Position numbers and translations under genes: made by a program
Notes under the pieces: generated by a model
Database searches by the model: none
Seen by the model: only the letters and a program-made list of their open reading frames with translations
Told to the model about the DNA's origin: nothing
Shown: positions 8,004 through 14,631 of the stretch, in pieces
Layout: every line of letters starts with the position of its first letter
How positions within the stretch are numbered: position 1 is the stretch's first letter
DNA from: CAKRHR01 sp964423195
Lineage (GTDB): Bacteria; Bacillota; Clostridia; Lachnospirales; Lachnospiraceae
DNA: 15,518 nt
Direction of reading: 5' to 3'
NCBI GenBank assembly: GCA_964423195.1
Contig: CAYRDY010000053.1
Span: forward strand, 1 to 15,518

Positions 8004-8036
8004 ATGCCCCGCTTGCGGGGCATGGAAGTTTATTCC
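8004..8036 (+). repeat. Perfect GC-rich hairpin, inverted partial copy of the element at 12421
   Basis: ATGCCCCGC and GCGGGGCAT form a perfect 9-bp inverted repeat around TT (8004-8023). A second small dyad, GGAA...TTCC (8024-8036), follows. No T-run follows, so it is not a classical intrinsic terminator, though it may attenuate transcription between the permease and esterase genes. The reverse complement matches 12426-12456 closely (18 identical bases in a row across the stem), which marks it as a dispersed palindromic repeat. Confidence 0.75.
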
Positions 8037-8078
8037 TAATTGTGCTGTCAACCGACGGGCGGCGGAATGGAGTTTGTC

Positions 8079-9572
8079 ATGAATCTGATTGTTACGACAA
8101 AAAGCGGAAAGATAAAGGGTCATATGGATCAGGGGCTGGTGAAATTTTTGGGAATCCCCTACGCGAAGCCGCCGGTCGGCGAGCTGCGCTTCAAGCGGGC
8201 GAGGACCATCGAGCCGTGGAACGGCGTGCTTGAGGCCGACGCCTACGGGGATGTCGCTTTGCAGTTTGACAATGAGAAATTGCAGGGATCAGAAAATTGC
8301 CTGACTCTCAATGTGGTGCGCCCGCCGGAGGGCGAGAATCTGCCGGTCTTTGTCTGGATCCACGGCGGCGGCTATATGACCGGCTGCGCCAGTGACCCAC
8401 TTTATCACGGCGACAGCTTCGCCCGTGACGGCATCCTCTATGTGAGTATTCAATATCGTCTGAATGTCCTCGGCGTCTTTGATTTTACGACCTACAAGGG
8501 CTGTGAGGACTTTGAGACCAACTGCGCGCTGTCCGACATGGTCGCCGCCATTCGGTGGATTAAGGAAAATGTAGCCGCTTTCGGCGGCGACCCGGACAGA
8601 ATCACCATCGGCGGGGAGAGCGCCGGGGCGGCAGCGGTCGTCGCGCTGCTGGCCGTTCCGGCCGTTCGCGGCTGCTTTTCCCAGGCGATCGCCGAGAGCG
8701 CGCTGCCAAACTGCGTGATCACCCCGGAACTCTCACGGCAGAATTCGGATCTCTTTATCGAGGGGATGGGTTGGACCGAGGGTGATCTGCACAGGCTGCG
8801 CACGGACGACCCGATGACGTTTATCAGGGGGCAGCAGTATGTCTCCGCCAGGCACCAGTATAAAAATCCGGGCATTTTTTTGCCGTCGCCGGTCATCGAC
8901 GATCTGCTGCCGGAGCGCCCGATCGACGCCATCCGCGCGGGGAGCAGTGCGGGCGTGCGCCTGATCATCGGCACGAATCTCCACGAGGGCACGATGTTTG
9001 TCCATCCGGAGAATACCGGTTTCCCGAACGATTGGCCGATGGTCAGGGAAATGTTTGAGAGAAACGGCCACGGCGATCACTATGCGCGGATTCGGAAATA
9101 TTATGACGATCCGGCGCTTGAGGCCAAGTACGGGACGCCGTTCGTCCATCTTGCCACGGACTACGCGTTCGAGATGCCTTCCGTCAAGGTGGCCGAGGGA
9201 CAGAGCCGGTACGCGGATGTCTACATGTACCGCTTTGAGTTTCTTCCGGAGAGTGCGGTTGAGAGCGGAATGCTCGTCTCCCATGCCTTTGAGCTACCGT
9301 GCGTCTTTGCCGTGAAAGACCATGAATTCAGCGAAGTCTTCTTTAAGGGCGAGCTCGAGGAGACGCAGGATCAAATCATTGACGATATCCATCGGCCGTG
9401 GGTGCGCTTCATCAAGGCCGGACGCCCGGACGACGGCGAATGGTCGAAGTTTACCGGCGCCTGTTCGCCGGTGCGCATCTTTGACCGGCAGACCCGCACG
9501 GAGGTGCTTGACCGCACGGCCATGATGGATGTGTGGGGTGACCTGCGGTTCTATGAGGGCAGGCTGGTATGA
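8079..9572 (+). CDS. Type B carboxylesterase family protein
   Basis: A 497-residue alpha/beta hydrolase of the carboxylesterase/para-nitrobenzyl-esterase family. The N-terminus has the family hallmark GIPYAKPPVGELRF (25-38). The oxyanion hole is HGGG (95-98), and the nucleophile Ser181 lies in GGESAG. Glu303 (GTNLHEG) and His402 (VSHAFELP) complete the triad. There is no signal peptide, so it is cytoplasmic. It hydrolyses carboxylic esters. In this locus it probably strips acyl groups (acetyl, methyl or phenolic esters) from imported pectin-type oligosaccharides, which is inference from context. In-frame starts exist at 8040 (TTG) and 8067 (ATG). I choose 8079 because GGAG (8069-8072) sits 6 nt upstream and the protein then begins like its relatives. 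Its TGA overlaps the ATG of the rhamnosidase gene (ATGA), so the two are translationally coupled. Confidence 0.93.
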   Translation: MNLIVTTKSGKIKGHMDQGLVKFLGIPYAKPPVGELRFKRARTIEPWNGVLEADAYGDVALQFDNEKLQGSENCLTLNVVRPPEGENLPVFVWIHGGGYMTGCASDPLYHGDSFARDGILYVSIQYRLNVLGVFDFTTYKGCEDFETNCALSDMVAAIRWIKENVAAFGGDPDRITIGGESAGAAAVVALLAVPAVRGCFSQAIAESALPNCVITPELSRQNSDLFIEGMGWTEGDLHRLRTDDPMTFIRGQQYVSARHQYKNPGIFLPSPVIDDLLPERPIDAIRAGSSAGVRLIIGTNLHEGTMFVHPENTGFPNDWPMVREMFERNGHGDHYARIRKYYDDPALEAKYGTPFVHLATDYAFEMPSVKVAEGQSRYADVYMYRFEFLPESAVESGMLVSHAFELPCVFAVKDHEFSEVFFKGELEETQDQIIDDIHRPWVRFIKAGRPDDGEWSKFTGACSPVRIFDRQTRTEVLDRTAMMDVWGDLRFYEGRLV

Positions 9573-12088
9573 CGGAAACGAATTTGATGGAGATCTTGAC
9601 AGATTTTATCTGGATTCCGGACTGGGCACCCGCGGATGGCGCGGATGCCCGCGTCGTCTATTTCCGCAAAACATTTTTTCTTGAGCAAGTCCCGGAAAGC
9701 CATCCGATTCAAGTTTCCGCGAATGCAAGATACAAACTCTATATCAATGGGGCGTTTGTCCAGGAGGGGCCTCAGAAGGGCACCGCAGAGTCTGCGTATG
9801 TGGACACGGCTGAGACTGCGCCCTTTTTGAATGTGGGCGTGAATGTAGCCGTCGCCGAGGTTCTCTATTACCCTGCCTCGCCAAAGCTGCGCAATGACAG
9901 CCTGTATCACAGTGATAATCCATGCTTTTATATCGCGGACGGCTTAGCGACTGCGGATCCGGGGACATTGAATGTGGCGAAAGTATCCGCAACGAACGCC
10001 GAAATCATGTTTGGCGGCCGGGAGGGCTGGAAATGCCGAAGGGCGTTTCACATTCAGATCTGTGGGGAGCCGTTTTCACCGGCGCCGGTTCACGCGATGG
10101 AGGATGTCAGGGCAGACAGGGAATTGGCCGGATGGATGGGCGCCGGCTATGATGATGAAAATTGGCAGGAGGCCAGGCCGTACAGCGTGATGGAAGCCCA
10201 TCTGGAAAAGAGCCCTTTTAACATGGAGCCGAGGACGATCCCACCTATGCGCCATTCGAATTGTCGTTTTCGGGAGGTCGTGTGTGTACGGGAGAGTGGC
10301 ACTGAGTTCGCGCGGCAGGTGTCCGCGCGATGGCAGTCCCTCCTGGAGGGCCGCGGCACGGTCACGATACCGGCAAACACCGTACAGATTGTGGAAATTG
10401 GCGCCGGCGAGGAGATGTGCGGCTATATCCATCTGGCCATGCGTCAGGGAAGAGATGCCCGCATCTCCCTGACGTATGCCGAATGTTATGCCTATCCCAC
10501 GGGGCAGGTGCGCCTGCTGGACGGAGAATTGCATCAGACGGTGCGCAAGGGCGACCGATCGGATTTTGTGAACGGGAGACTCTTCGGGCCGGCCGACCAT
10601 TACACGGCGGCGGGGTATGGCCATGCGGCAGCCGATAAACTCGGCGGGGCAGGATGCGGCTGTGCGGAAGCCGATGAATGCGGTGGGGCAGTATCCAGCC
10701 GTGTTGGATTCGATGAATGCGATGGGGCGGAGTGCTATGAACCGTTCTGGTTTCGCACTTTCCGCTATATTCAGGTGAAGATTGAGACGCGCGAGACGCC
10801 CCTGGCGCTCACGGATCTGTCGTATCGCTCGACTGGCTATCCACTTGAGGTCAAGACGATGGTGAGGACATCCGATGCGAGCTTTCCGGCCATCTGGGAT
10901 ATCAGCCTGCACACGCTGGAGAGATGTATGCACGAGACATATCTCGACTGCCCGTTCTATGAACAGCTGCAGTACGCGATGGATTCTCGTCTGGAAATCC
11001 TGTTTACCTACGCGGTCTCGGCGGATGACCGCCTGGCCAGGCAGTGTATGGAGGCCTTTCACAGGACACAGCGCGCGGACGGGATGATTCAGGCGTCCGC
11101 GCCGGCCACTCAGGCGAATGTGATTCCGGGATTTTCAATCTACTACATCCTGGAAGTCTATGACCACATGATGTACTTCGGCGACCAGGCGCTTGTCCGA
11201 CATCATTTCAACTGTATTGACGGAATCCTTGAATTTTTCAGATGTCACCTGACAGAGAAAGGATTGGTGGCGAAGGTCGGCGGGCCGCTGTTTCGCTCAA
11301 AATACTGGTCTTTTGTGGACTGGTGTAAACAGTGGGATGAAACGATCGGCGTTCCGATGGCGACGCTTGTCGGCGACGGGTCGCTCACGATGGAAAGCCT
11401 TTTGTATCTGTATGGCCTGCAGCACGCAGCTGAGCTGGCGGCGTTTATCGGCAGGGACGACACAGCCGCCGAATATCAGGCACGGGCGGATCAGCTGAAG
11501 CAAAACATCCGCGACTGGTGTATGGGCACTTACGTGTCATCGGACGGGAAGAGGCAGACATTATTGCAGGACGGGCCTGGGATTGAGGCGTACAGTGCGC
11601 ACTGTCAGATTTTTGCGATTCTGACGGATGTCGTTGATGTCGATGAGGGGCGCGAAATGCTGGAAACTGTCCTGGACGACAAGGCGCTCCCACAGGCATC
11701 GGTCTCATTTTGCTTTTATCTGTTCCGCGCGCTGGAAAAGATTGACCGGTTTGAAAAGCTGGATGAGCTGTGGGATCTCTGGCGCCGGATGGTCGCCGAC
11801 CACATGACCACCTGCGTTGAGAATGACACCGACTCAAGGAGTGACTGTCACGCGTGGGCGGCGCCAATCCTCTATGAGATTCCGGCATCCTACCTCGGCG
11901 TGCGCCCGGCCGTGCCCGGTTTTTCCAAAGTCCGGATCAGACCCATCATGGGACACCTGGACAGTGCCTGCGGCGATGTCATCACCCCGAAGGGGCTGAT
12001 TCATGTCGCGTGGGTCAGGGAAGACGGCGAGTGCAGGCTTTGCTATACCTTGCCTGAGGGATGTGAATTGTGTAGAGAACAGGGCTGA
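9569..12088 (+). CDS. GH78-like alpha-L-rhamnosidase family protein
   Basis: An 839-residue protein with the GH78 layout. An N-terminal beta-sandwich (about 15-130, with YKLYINGAFVQEGP) is followed by a second beta domain (about 240-415, ending EPFWFRTFRYIQVKIET). An (alpha/alpha)6-barrel spans about 425-770 and a C-terminal beta domain about 775-835 (PGFSKVRIRP). The catalytic region reads DCPFYEQLQYAMDSR from Asp460, in place of the DCPQRDERLGWTGD of classical enzymes, with Glu465 a possible acid. WSFVDW is at 580-585. The expected activity is removal of terminal alpha-L-rhamnose from oligosaccharides; the variant motif makes exact specificity uncertain. No signal peptide, so cytoplasmic. 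It starts inside the esterase gene (ATGA overlap), with GAGGGCAGG as ribosome site. Between the beta domain strands (about 352-390) lies a cysteine-rich insert made of three 39-bp repeats. Confidence 0.85.
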   Translation: MTETNLMEILTDFIWIPDWAPADGADARVVYFRKTFFLEQVPESHPIQVSANARYKLYINGAFVQEGPQKGTAESAYVDTAETAPFLNVGVNVAVAEVLYYPASPKLRNDSLYHSDNPCFYIADGLATADPGTLNVAKVSATNAEIMFGGREGWKCRRAFHIQICGEPFSPAPVHAMEDVRADRELAGWMGAGYDDENWQEARPYSVMEAHLEKSPFNMEPRTIPPMRHSNCRFREVVCVRESGTEFARQVSARWQSLLEGRGTVTIPANTVQIVEIGAGEEMCGYIHLAMRQGRDARISLTYAECYAYPTGQVRLLDGELHQTVRKGDRSDFVNGRLFGPADHYTAAGYGHAAADKLGGAGCGCAEADECGGAVSSRVGFDECDGAECYEPFWFRTFRYIQVKIETRETPLALTDLSYRSTGYPLEVKTMVRTSDASFPAIWDISLHTLERCMHETYLDCPFYEQLQYAMDSRLEILFTYAVSADDRLARQCMEAFHRTQRADGMIQASAPATQANVIPGFSIYYILEVYDHMMYFGDQALVRHHFNCIDGILEFFRCHLTEKGLVAKVGGPLFRSKYWSFVDWCKQWDETIGVPMATLVGDGSLTMESLLYLYGLQHAAELAAFIGRDDTAAEYQARADQLKQNIRDWCMGTYVSSDGKRQTLLQDGPGIEAYSAHCQIFAILTDVVDVDEGREMLETVLDDKALPQASVSFCFYLFRALEKIDRFEKLDELWDLWRRMVADHMTTCVENDTDSRSDCHAWAAPILYEIPASYLGVRPAVPGFSKVRIRPIMGHLDSACGDVITPKGLIHVAWVREDGECRLCYTLPEGCELCREQG
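10625..10729 (+). repeat. Three-copy degenerate 39-bp in-frame tandem repeat inside the GH78 gene
   Basis: The 27-bp core recurs with an exact 39-bp period at 10625-10651, 10664-10690 and 10703-10729. By eye, copies 1 and 2 agree at 22 of 27 positions, and copies 2 and 3 at 20 of 27. The period equals 13 codons, and the units read as variants of ADKLGGAG, ADECGGAV and FDECDGAE. Confidence 0.75.
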
Positions 12089-12158
12089 AACCGGAGTTGG
12101 ACGATGGAGGGCCTAGAGTGGAGAAATTATCTTGACTAACTCGTGTATGCTTAAAGAG

Positions 12159-12193
12159 ATGCCCGTTATCGGCTTTTCGCTGATAGCGGGCAT
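12159..12193 (+). terminator. 12-bp-stem hairpin after the rhamnosidase gene, possible terminator
   Basis: ATGCCCGTTATC (12159-12170) pairs with GATAGCGGGCAT (12182-12193), with one G-U pair and an 11-base loop. It is located 71 bp after the rhamnosidase stop. The sequence after the stem (TCGCTTACCC) lacks a T-run, so termination would be weak or factor-assisted. On the minus strand the following bases are CTCTTTAAG, slightly better. Confidence 0.35.
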
Positions 12194-12227
12194 TCGCTTA
12201 CCCATTTGAGAGCAACTTTTCCAGGTT

Positions 12228-12371
12228 TCAATTCTTCACCATATCCCGTTCCTGTATCCGTGTCCCATCCGCCATACCGCCGGGAGAATGAATGGTAAGA
12301 CGGTCATCGTAAATGTCAATATGAACTTCGCTGCCTAAAATCAGGTAGTCGCGGTGGATCAGGGCAGATTT
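12228..12371 (-). pseudogene. Remnant of an AlbA/HATPase_c_4-type (COG2865) DNA-binding regulator
   Basis: The minus strand encodes about 47 residues, KSALIHRDYLILGSEVHI followed by DIYDDRLTIHSPGG and MADGTRIQERDMVKN, then a TGA at 12228-12230. HRDY...GSEVHIDIYDD...SPGGM is the hallmark core of the HATPase_c_4 domain in RecG-like/AlbA_2 regulators, which normally run to roughly 400-500 residues. There is no start codon, a stop (TAA) lies not far upstream, and the conserved continuation after the core is missing. It is therefore a decayed internal fragment, not a working gene. Recognition is from memory of the family motif. Confidence 0.7.
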
Positions 12372-12420
12372 ACCCCAAAAAACACTGGAAATAACCCTGT
12401 TTTTTTGTTATCATACGAGT

Positions 12421-12514
12421 TAGTTGGGAAGTAAGTTTCCATGCCCCGCAAGCAGGGGATGACCATTGATGTAGAAAGCCGCTTGCAGGGCTTTCAGAGA
12501 AAACTTCCAAACTA
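12421..12514 (+). repeat. 94-bp multi-hairpin palindromic element
   Basis: The ends TAGTTGGGAAGT (12421-12432) and ACTTCCAAACTA (12503-12514) are inverted repeats matching at 11 of 12 positions. Inside lie GGAA...TTCC, the arms CCCC/GGGG around GCAAGCA (about 12443-12457), and GAAAGCC/GGCTTTC around an 8-base loop (12474-12495). The whole can fold into a closed multi-branch structure as RNA or cruciform DNA. Its first third is repeated in inverse orientation at 8004-8036. It is either a REP-like dispersed palindrome, the end of a mobile element, or a structured leader for the ATPase gene downstream. Confidence 0.6.
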
Positions 12515-12580
12515 CCCTTGACGACGCGCTAAAGTGCGTCAAAAAAAGAGAGGAAAAATGATTTTGAGGGAGAATGATCT

Positions 12581-14464
12581 ATGAAGTCATCGGAAGAACT
12601 AAGGGCTATTTTGAACCGGATCGACCACAGAGGTTATCCGGCATATAAGGAACTCAAGGGGAGCTATCAGTTTCCTGATTTTATTTTGTCCATCGATCAT
12701 GTGCAGGGCGACCCGTTTGCCTCGCCGTCCAAGGTGAGCGTCCTCGTGCGGGGGCGCCAGGCCGCCTTTCCCGAAAGGCTCTATGACCGGCCGTGGCGGA
12801 AAAGGGCGCTGGAGGATCATCTGCTGCGCCTGTTCGGGCGGCAGGCGGACAATTTTGCTTTTAAAGCGCGGGGGTCAGGAAAGAGCGGGCTGATCGCCGT
12901 CAGCCGATGCGGGCAGGAGATCCTCAGCCGCTCGGCGTGCGAGGTCAATGATCAGTGCGGCGATGTCTTGATTCGGATGGAAGTCGGCTTTCCGGCGAAC
13001 GGGCGCACCATCAATGCCCGCGAGCTGATCAGGATTTTTTATGATTTTCTGCCAGTCTGCGTCAAATGTGCGCTCTATTACCGCGGAATTGACAAGGAGA
13101 AGGCGGAGGCGGTGATGCGGCTCTCGGAGGATCAGCATTTTATCCGGGAGGAGATCAGGGAGATGGGACTGATCGCTTTCGTCGCGAACGGCGCTATATT
13201 GCCTAGAGAGAGCGGCATATCGCAGCGACCGTTAAAGGGGGCAGTCGCCTTTGTGTCGCCGAAATCCATGGAAGTGACGCTTGACCTCCCGTTTGCGGGG
13301 AAACTGACGGGCATGGGCATCGCGCAGGGCGTCACCCTGATCGCCGGCGGCGGCTACCACGGGAAATCAACCCTCTTGGAAGCGCTCGAGCGAGGAGTCT
13401 ATGACCATATTGCCGGTGACGGCAGGGAGTATGTGATCACGGACGAGACAGCGATGAAGATCCGCGCGGAGGACGGCCGCAGCATCAAGGCTGTCGATAT
13501 CTCCATGTTTATCAATGGCCTGCCGAACGGAAAGGACACCACGCGCTTTGACACGGACAATGCCAGCGGCTCAACCTCGCAGGCTGCCAACATGGTCGAG
13601 GCGATGGAGTCGGGCAGCAGGCTGCTGCTGATCGATGAGGACACGAGCGCATCCAATTTTATGGTTCGCGATGCGCTGATGCAGCAGGTGATCGCCCCTG
13701 CGGATGAGCCGATCATGCCGCTCGCGGAGAGAATTCGGGAATTATATGACAGCTATGGGATTTCCATGGTGATCGTCGCGGGAAGTTCGGGCGCCTTTTT
13801 TGGCAAGGCGGACCGGATTTTGCAGATGAAAAAATACAGCCCGCTGGATATCACGGCGTTCGCCAAGGAGAAAGCGGAGGCATTCCGGGAAGCTGTGGTT
13901 TCCGAAGAAGCTGCCCATGTAGCTTCCGATTCAGAGACTGTGAACTCCGGAAAAACAATCCAGTCATCTAAAGATCTAGGGATCATGGGAGCTGAACATG
14001 CGGTTTTGACGTCCGTCGCATCGGGCGATATAAAATCAGCTACACGTAGCAGCTGTTCACCAAATTTCCAGCGCGTGCCCGTGGCGAGAATTGGCGGATC
14101 AAGAAGGGGTGGCCAGCCGGATGAGTCCCCGGCGGATCGCGTCAAGATCAAGAGTTCCGGCAGGGACAGCGTCACGGTCAACCGCGAGACCATCGACCTG
14201 CGCTATGTTGAGCAGCTTGTGGACAGCGAACAGCTCACGGCGCTGGGATACATGCTCGCCTATGCCTCCGCGCATTTGATGGACGGGAGACATTCGATGC
14301 GTGAGGTGGTCGGCAAACTGAATGAGATTGTGGCCGCCAAGGGACTTCGGGAGATATGTGAGAAGTCCTATTTGCCGTCAGGTCTGGCGATGCCGAGAAC
14401 CCAGGAAATCTTTGCCTGCTTTAACCGCTACCGGGGGCTGTCGGTTCAGGGAACGCGCAAATAA
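12581..14464 (+). CDS. COG3044-type 'ABC-class' P-loop ATPase of unknown role
   Basis: A 627-residue soluble protein matching the predicted 'ATPase of the ABC class' family (PF09818/COG3044 by motif memory). The N-terminal domain is at about 1-240 (GSYQFPDF...DHVQGDPFASPSKV at 22-46). The Walker A is GGGYHGKST (256-264), an ABC-signature-like SGSTSQA is at 329-335, and the Walker B is LLLIDEDTS (348-356). A C-terminal IDLRYVEQLVDSEQ block follows. No transmembrane partner is encoded beside it, and the family is not a transporter component. Its function is not established to my knowledge; ATP-driven nucleic-acid or remodelling work is only a guess. Residues about 441-497 (13901-14071) look like an extra low-GC, Ser-rich segment. 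Start: GAGGGAG at 12566-12572 lies 8 nt before the ATG. It has no sugar-related features and is probably independent of the glycan locus. Confidence 0.85.
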   Translation: MKSSEELRAILNRIDHRGYPAYKELKGSYQFPDFILSIDHVQGDPFASPSKVSVLVRGRQAAFPERLYDRPWRKRALEDHLLRLFGRQADNFAFKARGSGKSGLIAVSRCGQEILSRSACEVNDQCGDVLIRMEVGFPANGRTINARELIRIFYDFLPVCVKCALYYRGIDKEKAEAVMRLSEDQHFIREEIREMGLIAFVANGAILPRESGISQRPLKGAVAFVSPKSMEVTLDLPFAGKLTGMGIAQGVTLIAGGGYHGKSTLLEALERGVYDHIAGDGREYVITDETAMKIRAEDGRSIKAVDISMFINGLPNGKDTTRFDTDNASGSTSQAANMVEAMESGSRLLLIDEDTSASNFMVRDALMQQVIAPADEPIMPLAERIRELYDSYGISMVIVAGSSGAFFGKADRILQMKKYSPLDITAFAKEKAEAFREAVVSEEAAHVASDSETVNSGKTIQSSKDLGIMGAEHAVLTSVASGDIKSATRSSCSPNFQRVPVARIGGSRRGGQPDESPADRVKIKSSGRDSVTVNRETIDLRYVEQLVDSEQLTALGYMLAYASAHLMDGRHSMREVVGKLNEIVAAKGLREICEKSYLPSGLAMPRTQEIFACFNRYRGLSVQGTRK

Positions 14465-14496
14465 AACCATTCCCGCCTATCCGAAGGGCGATTTAT

Positions 14497-14526
14497 TACG
14501 TTTGTTTAAAGATTGGATAAGTTTGT
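14497..14526 (+). promoter_or_regulatory. Predicted LytTR-type binding site pair
   Basis: TACGTTTGT (14497-14505) and TAAGTTTGT (14518-14526) are direct repeats separated by 12 bp, a period of 21 bp or two helical turns. Each fits the LytTR-family consensus recalled for AgrA-like regulators, (T/A)(A/C)(C/A)GTTN(A/G)(T/G). The identity extends to 16 bp (14500-14515 and 14521-14536). The second repeat ends 43 bp before the -10 box at 14570, the distance known for ComE-type activation. Confidence 0.65.
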
Positions 14527-14547
14527 TTAAAGATTGAGACCGCGCTA

Positions 14548-14575
14548 TTGTCATTTCAACCGGACGGTTTATAAT
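14548..14575 (+). promoter_or_regulatory. Sigma-A-type promoter of the membrane-protein gene
   Basis: A TTGTCA -35 box (14548-14553) and a perfect TATAAT -10 box (14570-14575) are spaced 16 bp apart. They sit upstream of the membrane-protein gene and just downstream of the LytTR-type repeats. Transcription would begin near 14582, giving a leader of about 50 nt. Confidence 0.75.
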
Positions 14576-14631
14576 GGATTGTACGATTAAGGGGGATTTA
14601 AGTGAAGCATTTCATCTGAGGAGGCGATCCC

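Larger units (their letters stand above)
12089..12580. other. 492-bp gene-free island with decayed and palindromic elements
   Basis: No intact gene was found on either strand. The stretch contains a 12-bp-stem hairpin (12159-12193) and a minus-strand remnant of an AlbA/HATPase_c_4-type regulator (12228-12371) inside inverted 10-mers (12135-12144 and 12415-12424). It also holds a multi-hairpin palindromic element (12421-12514), an imperfect TTGACG/CGTCAA hairpin (12518-12542) and an 8-codon leader-like frame before the next gene. It looks like a site that has accumulated mobile or repeated sequence. Confidence 0.7.

Noticed and set aside
10076..11062. Long minus-strand open frame (328 codons) inside the rhamnosidase gene
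   Set aside because: It lies wholly antisense to a strongly supported GH78 gene, and its Arg/His/Pro-rich composition is that of a shadow frame. It shows no domain motifs.
12104..12139. Eleven-codon frame MEGLEWRNYLD after the rhamnosidase gene
   Set aside because: It is too short, has no clear conservation signal, and has only a weak ribosome site.
12191..12300. Alternative minus-strand frame ending KPGKVALKWVSECPLSAKSR
   Set aside because: It is out of frame with the recognisable HATPase_c_4 core, has no start, and is a short by-product of the same decayed sequence.
12421..12514. CRISPR array or riboswitch
   Set aside because: There is no regular repeat-spacer pattern, and no known riboswitch core could be recognised. 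The element is better described as a dispersed palindromic repeat.
12518..12547. TTGACG...CGTCAA hairpin followed by AAAAAAA as an intrinsic terminator
   Set aside because: On the + strand it is followed by A, not T. On the - strand the T-run precedes the hairpin. The polarity is wrong for a terminator in either direction.
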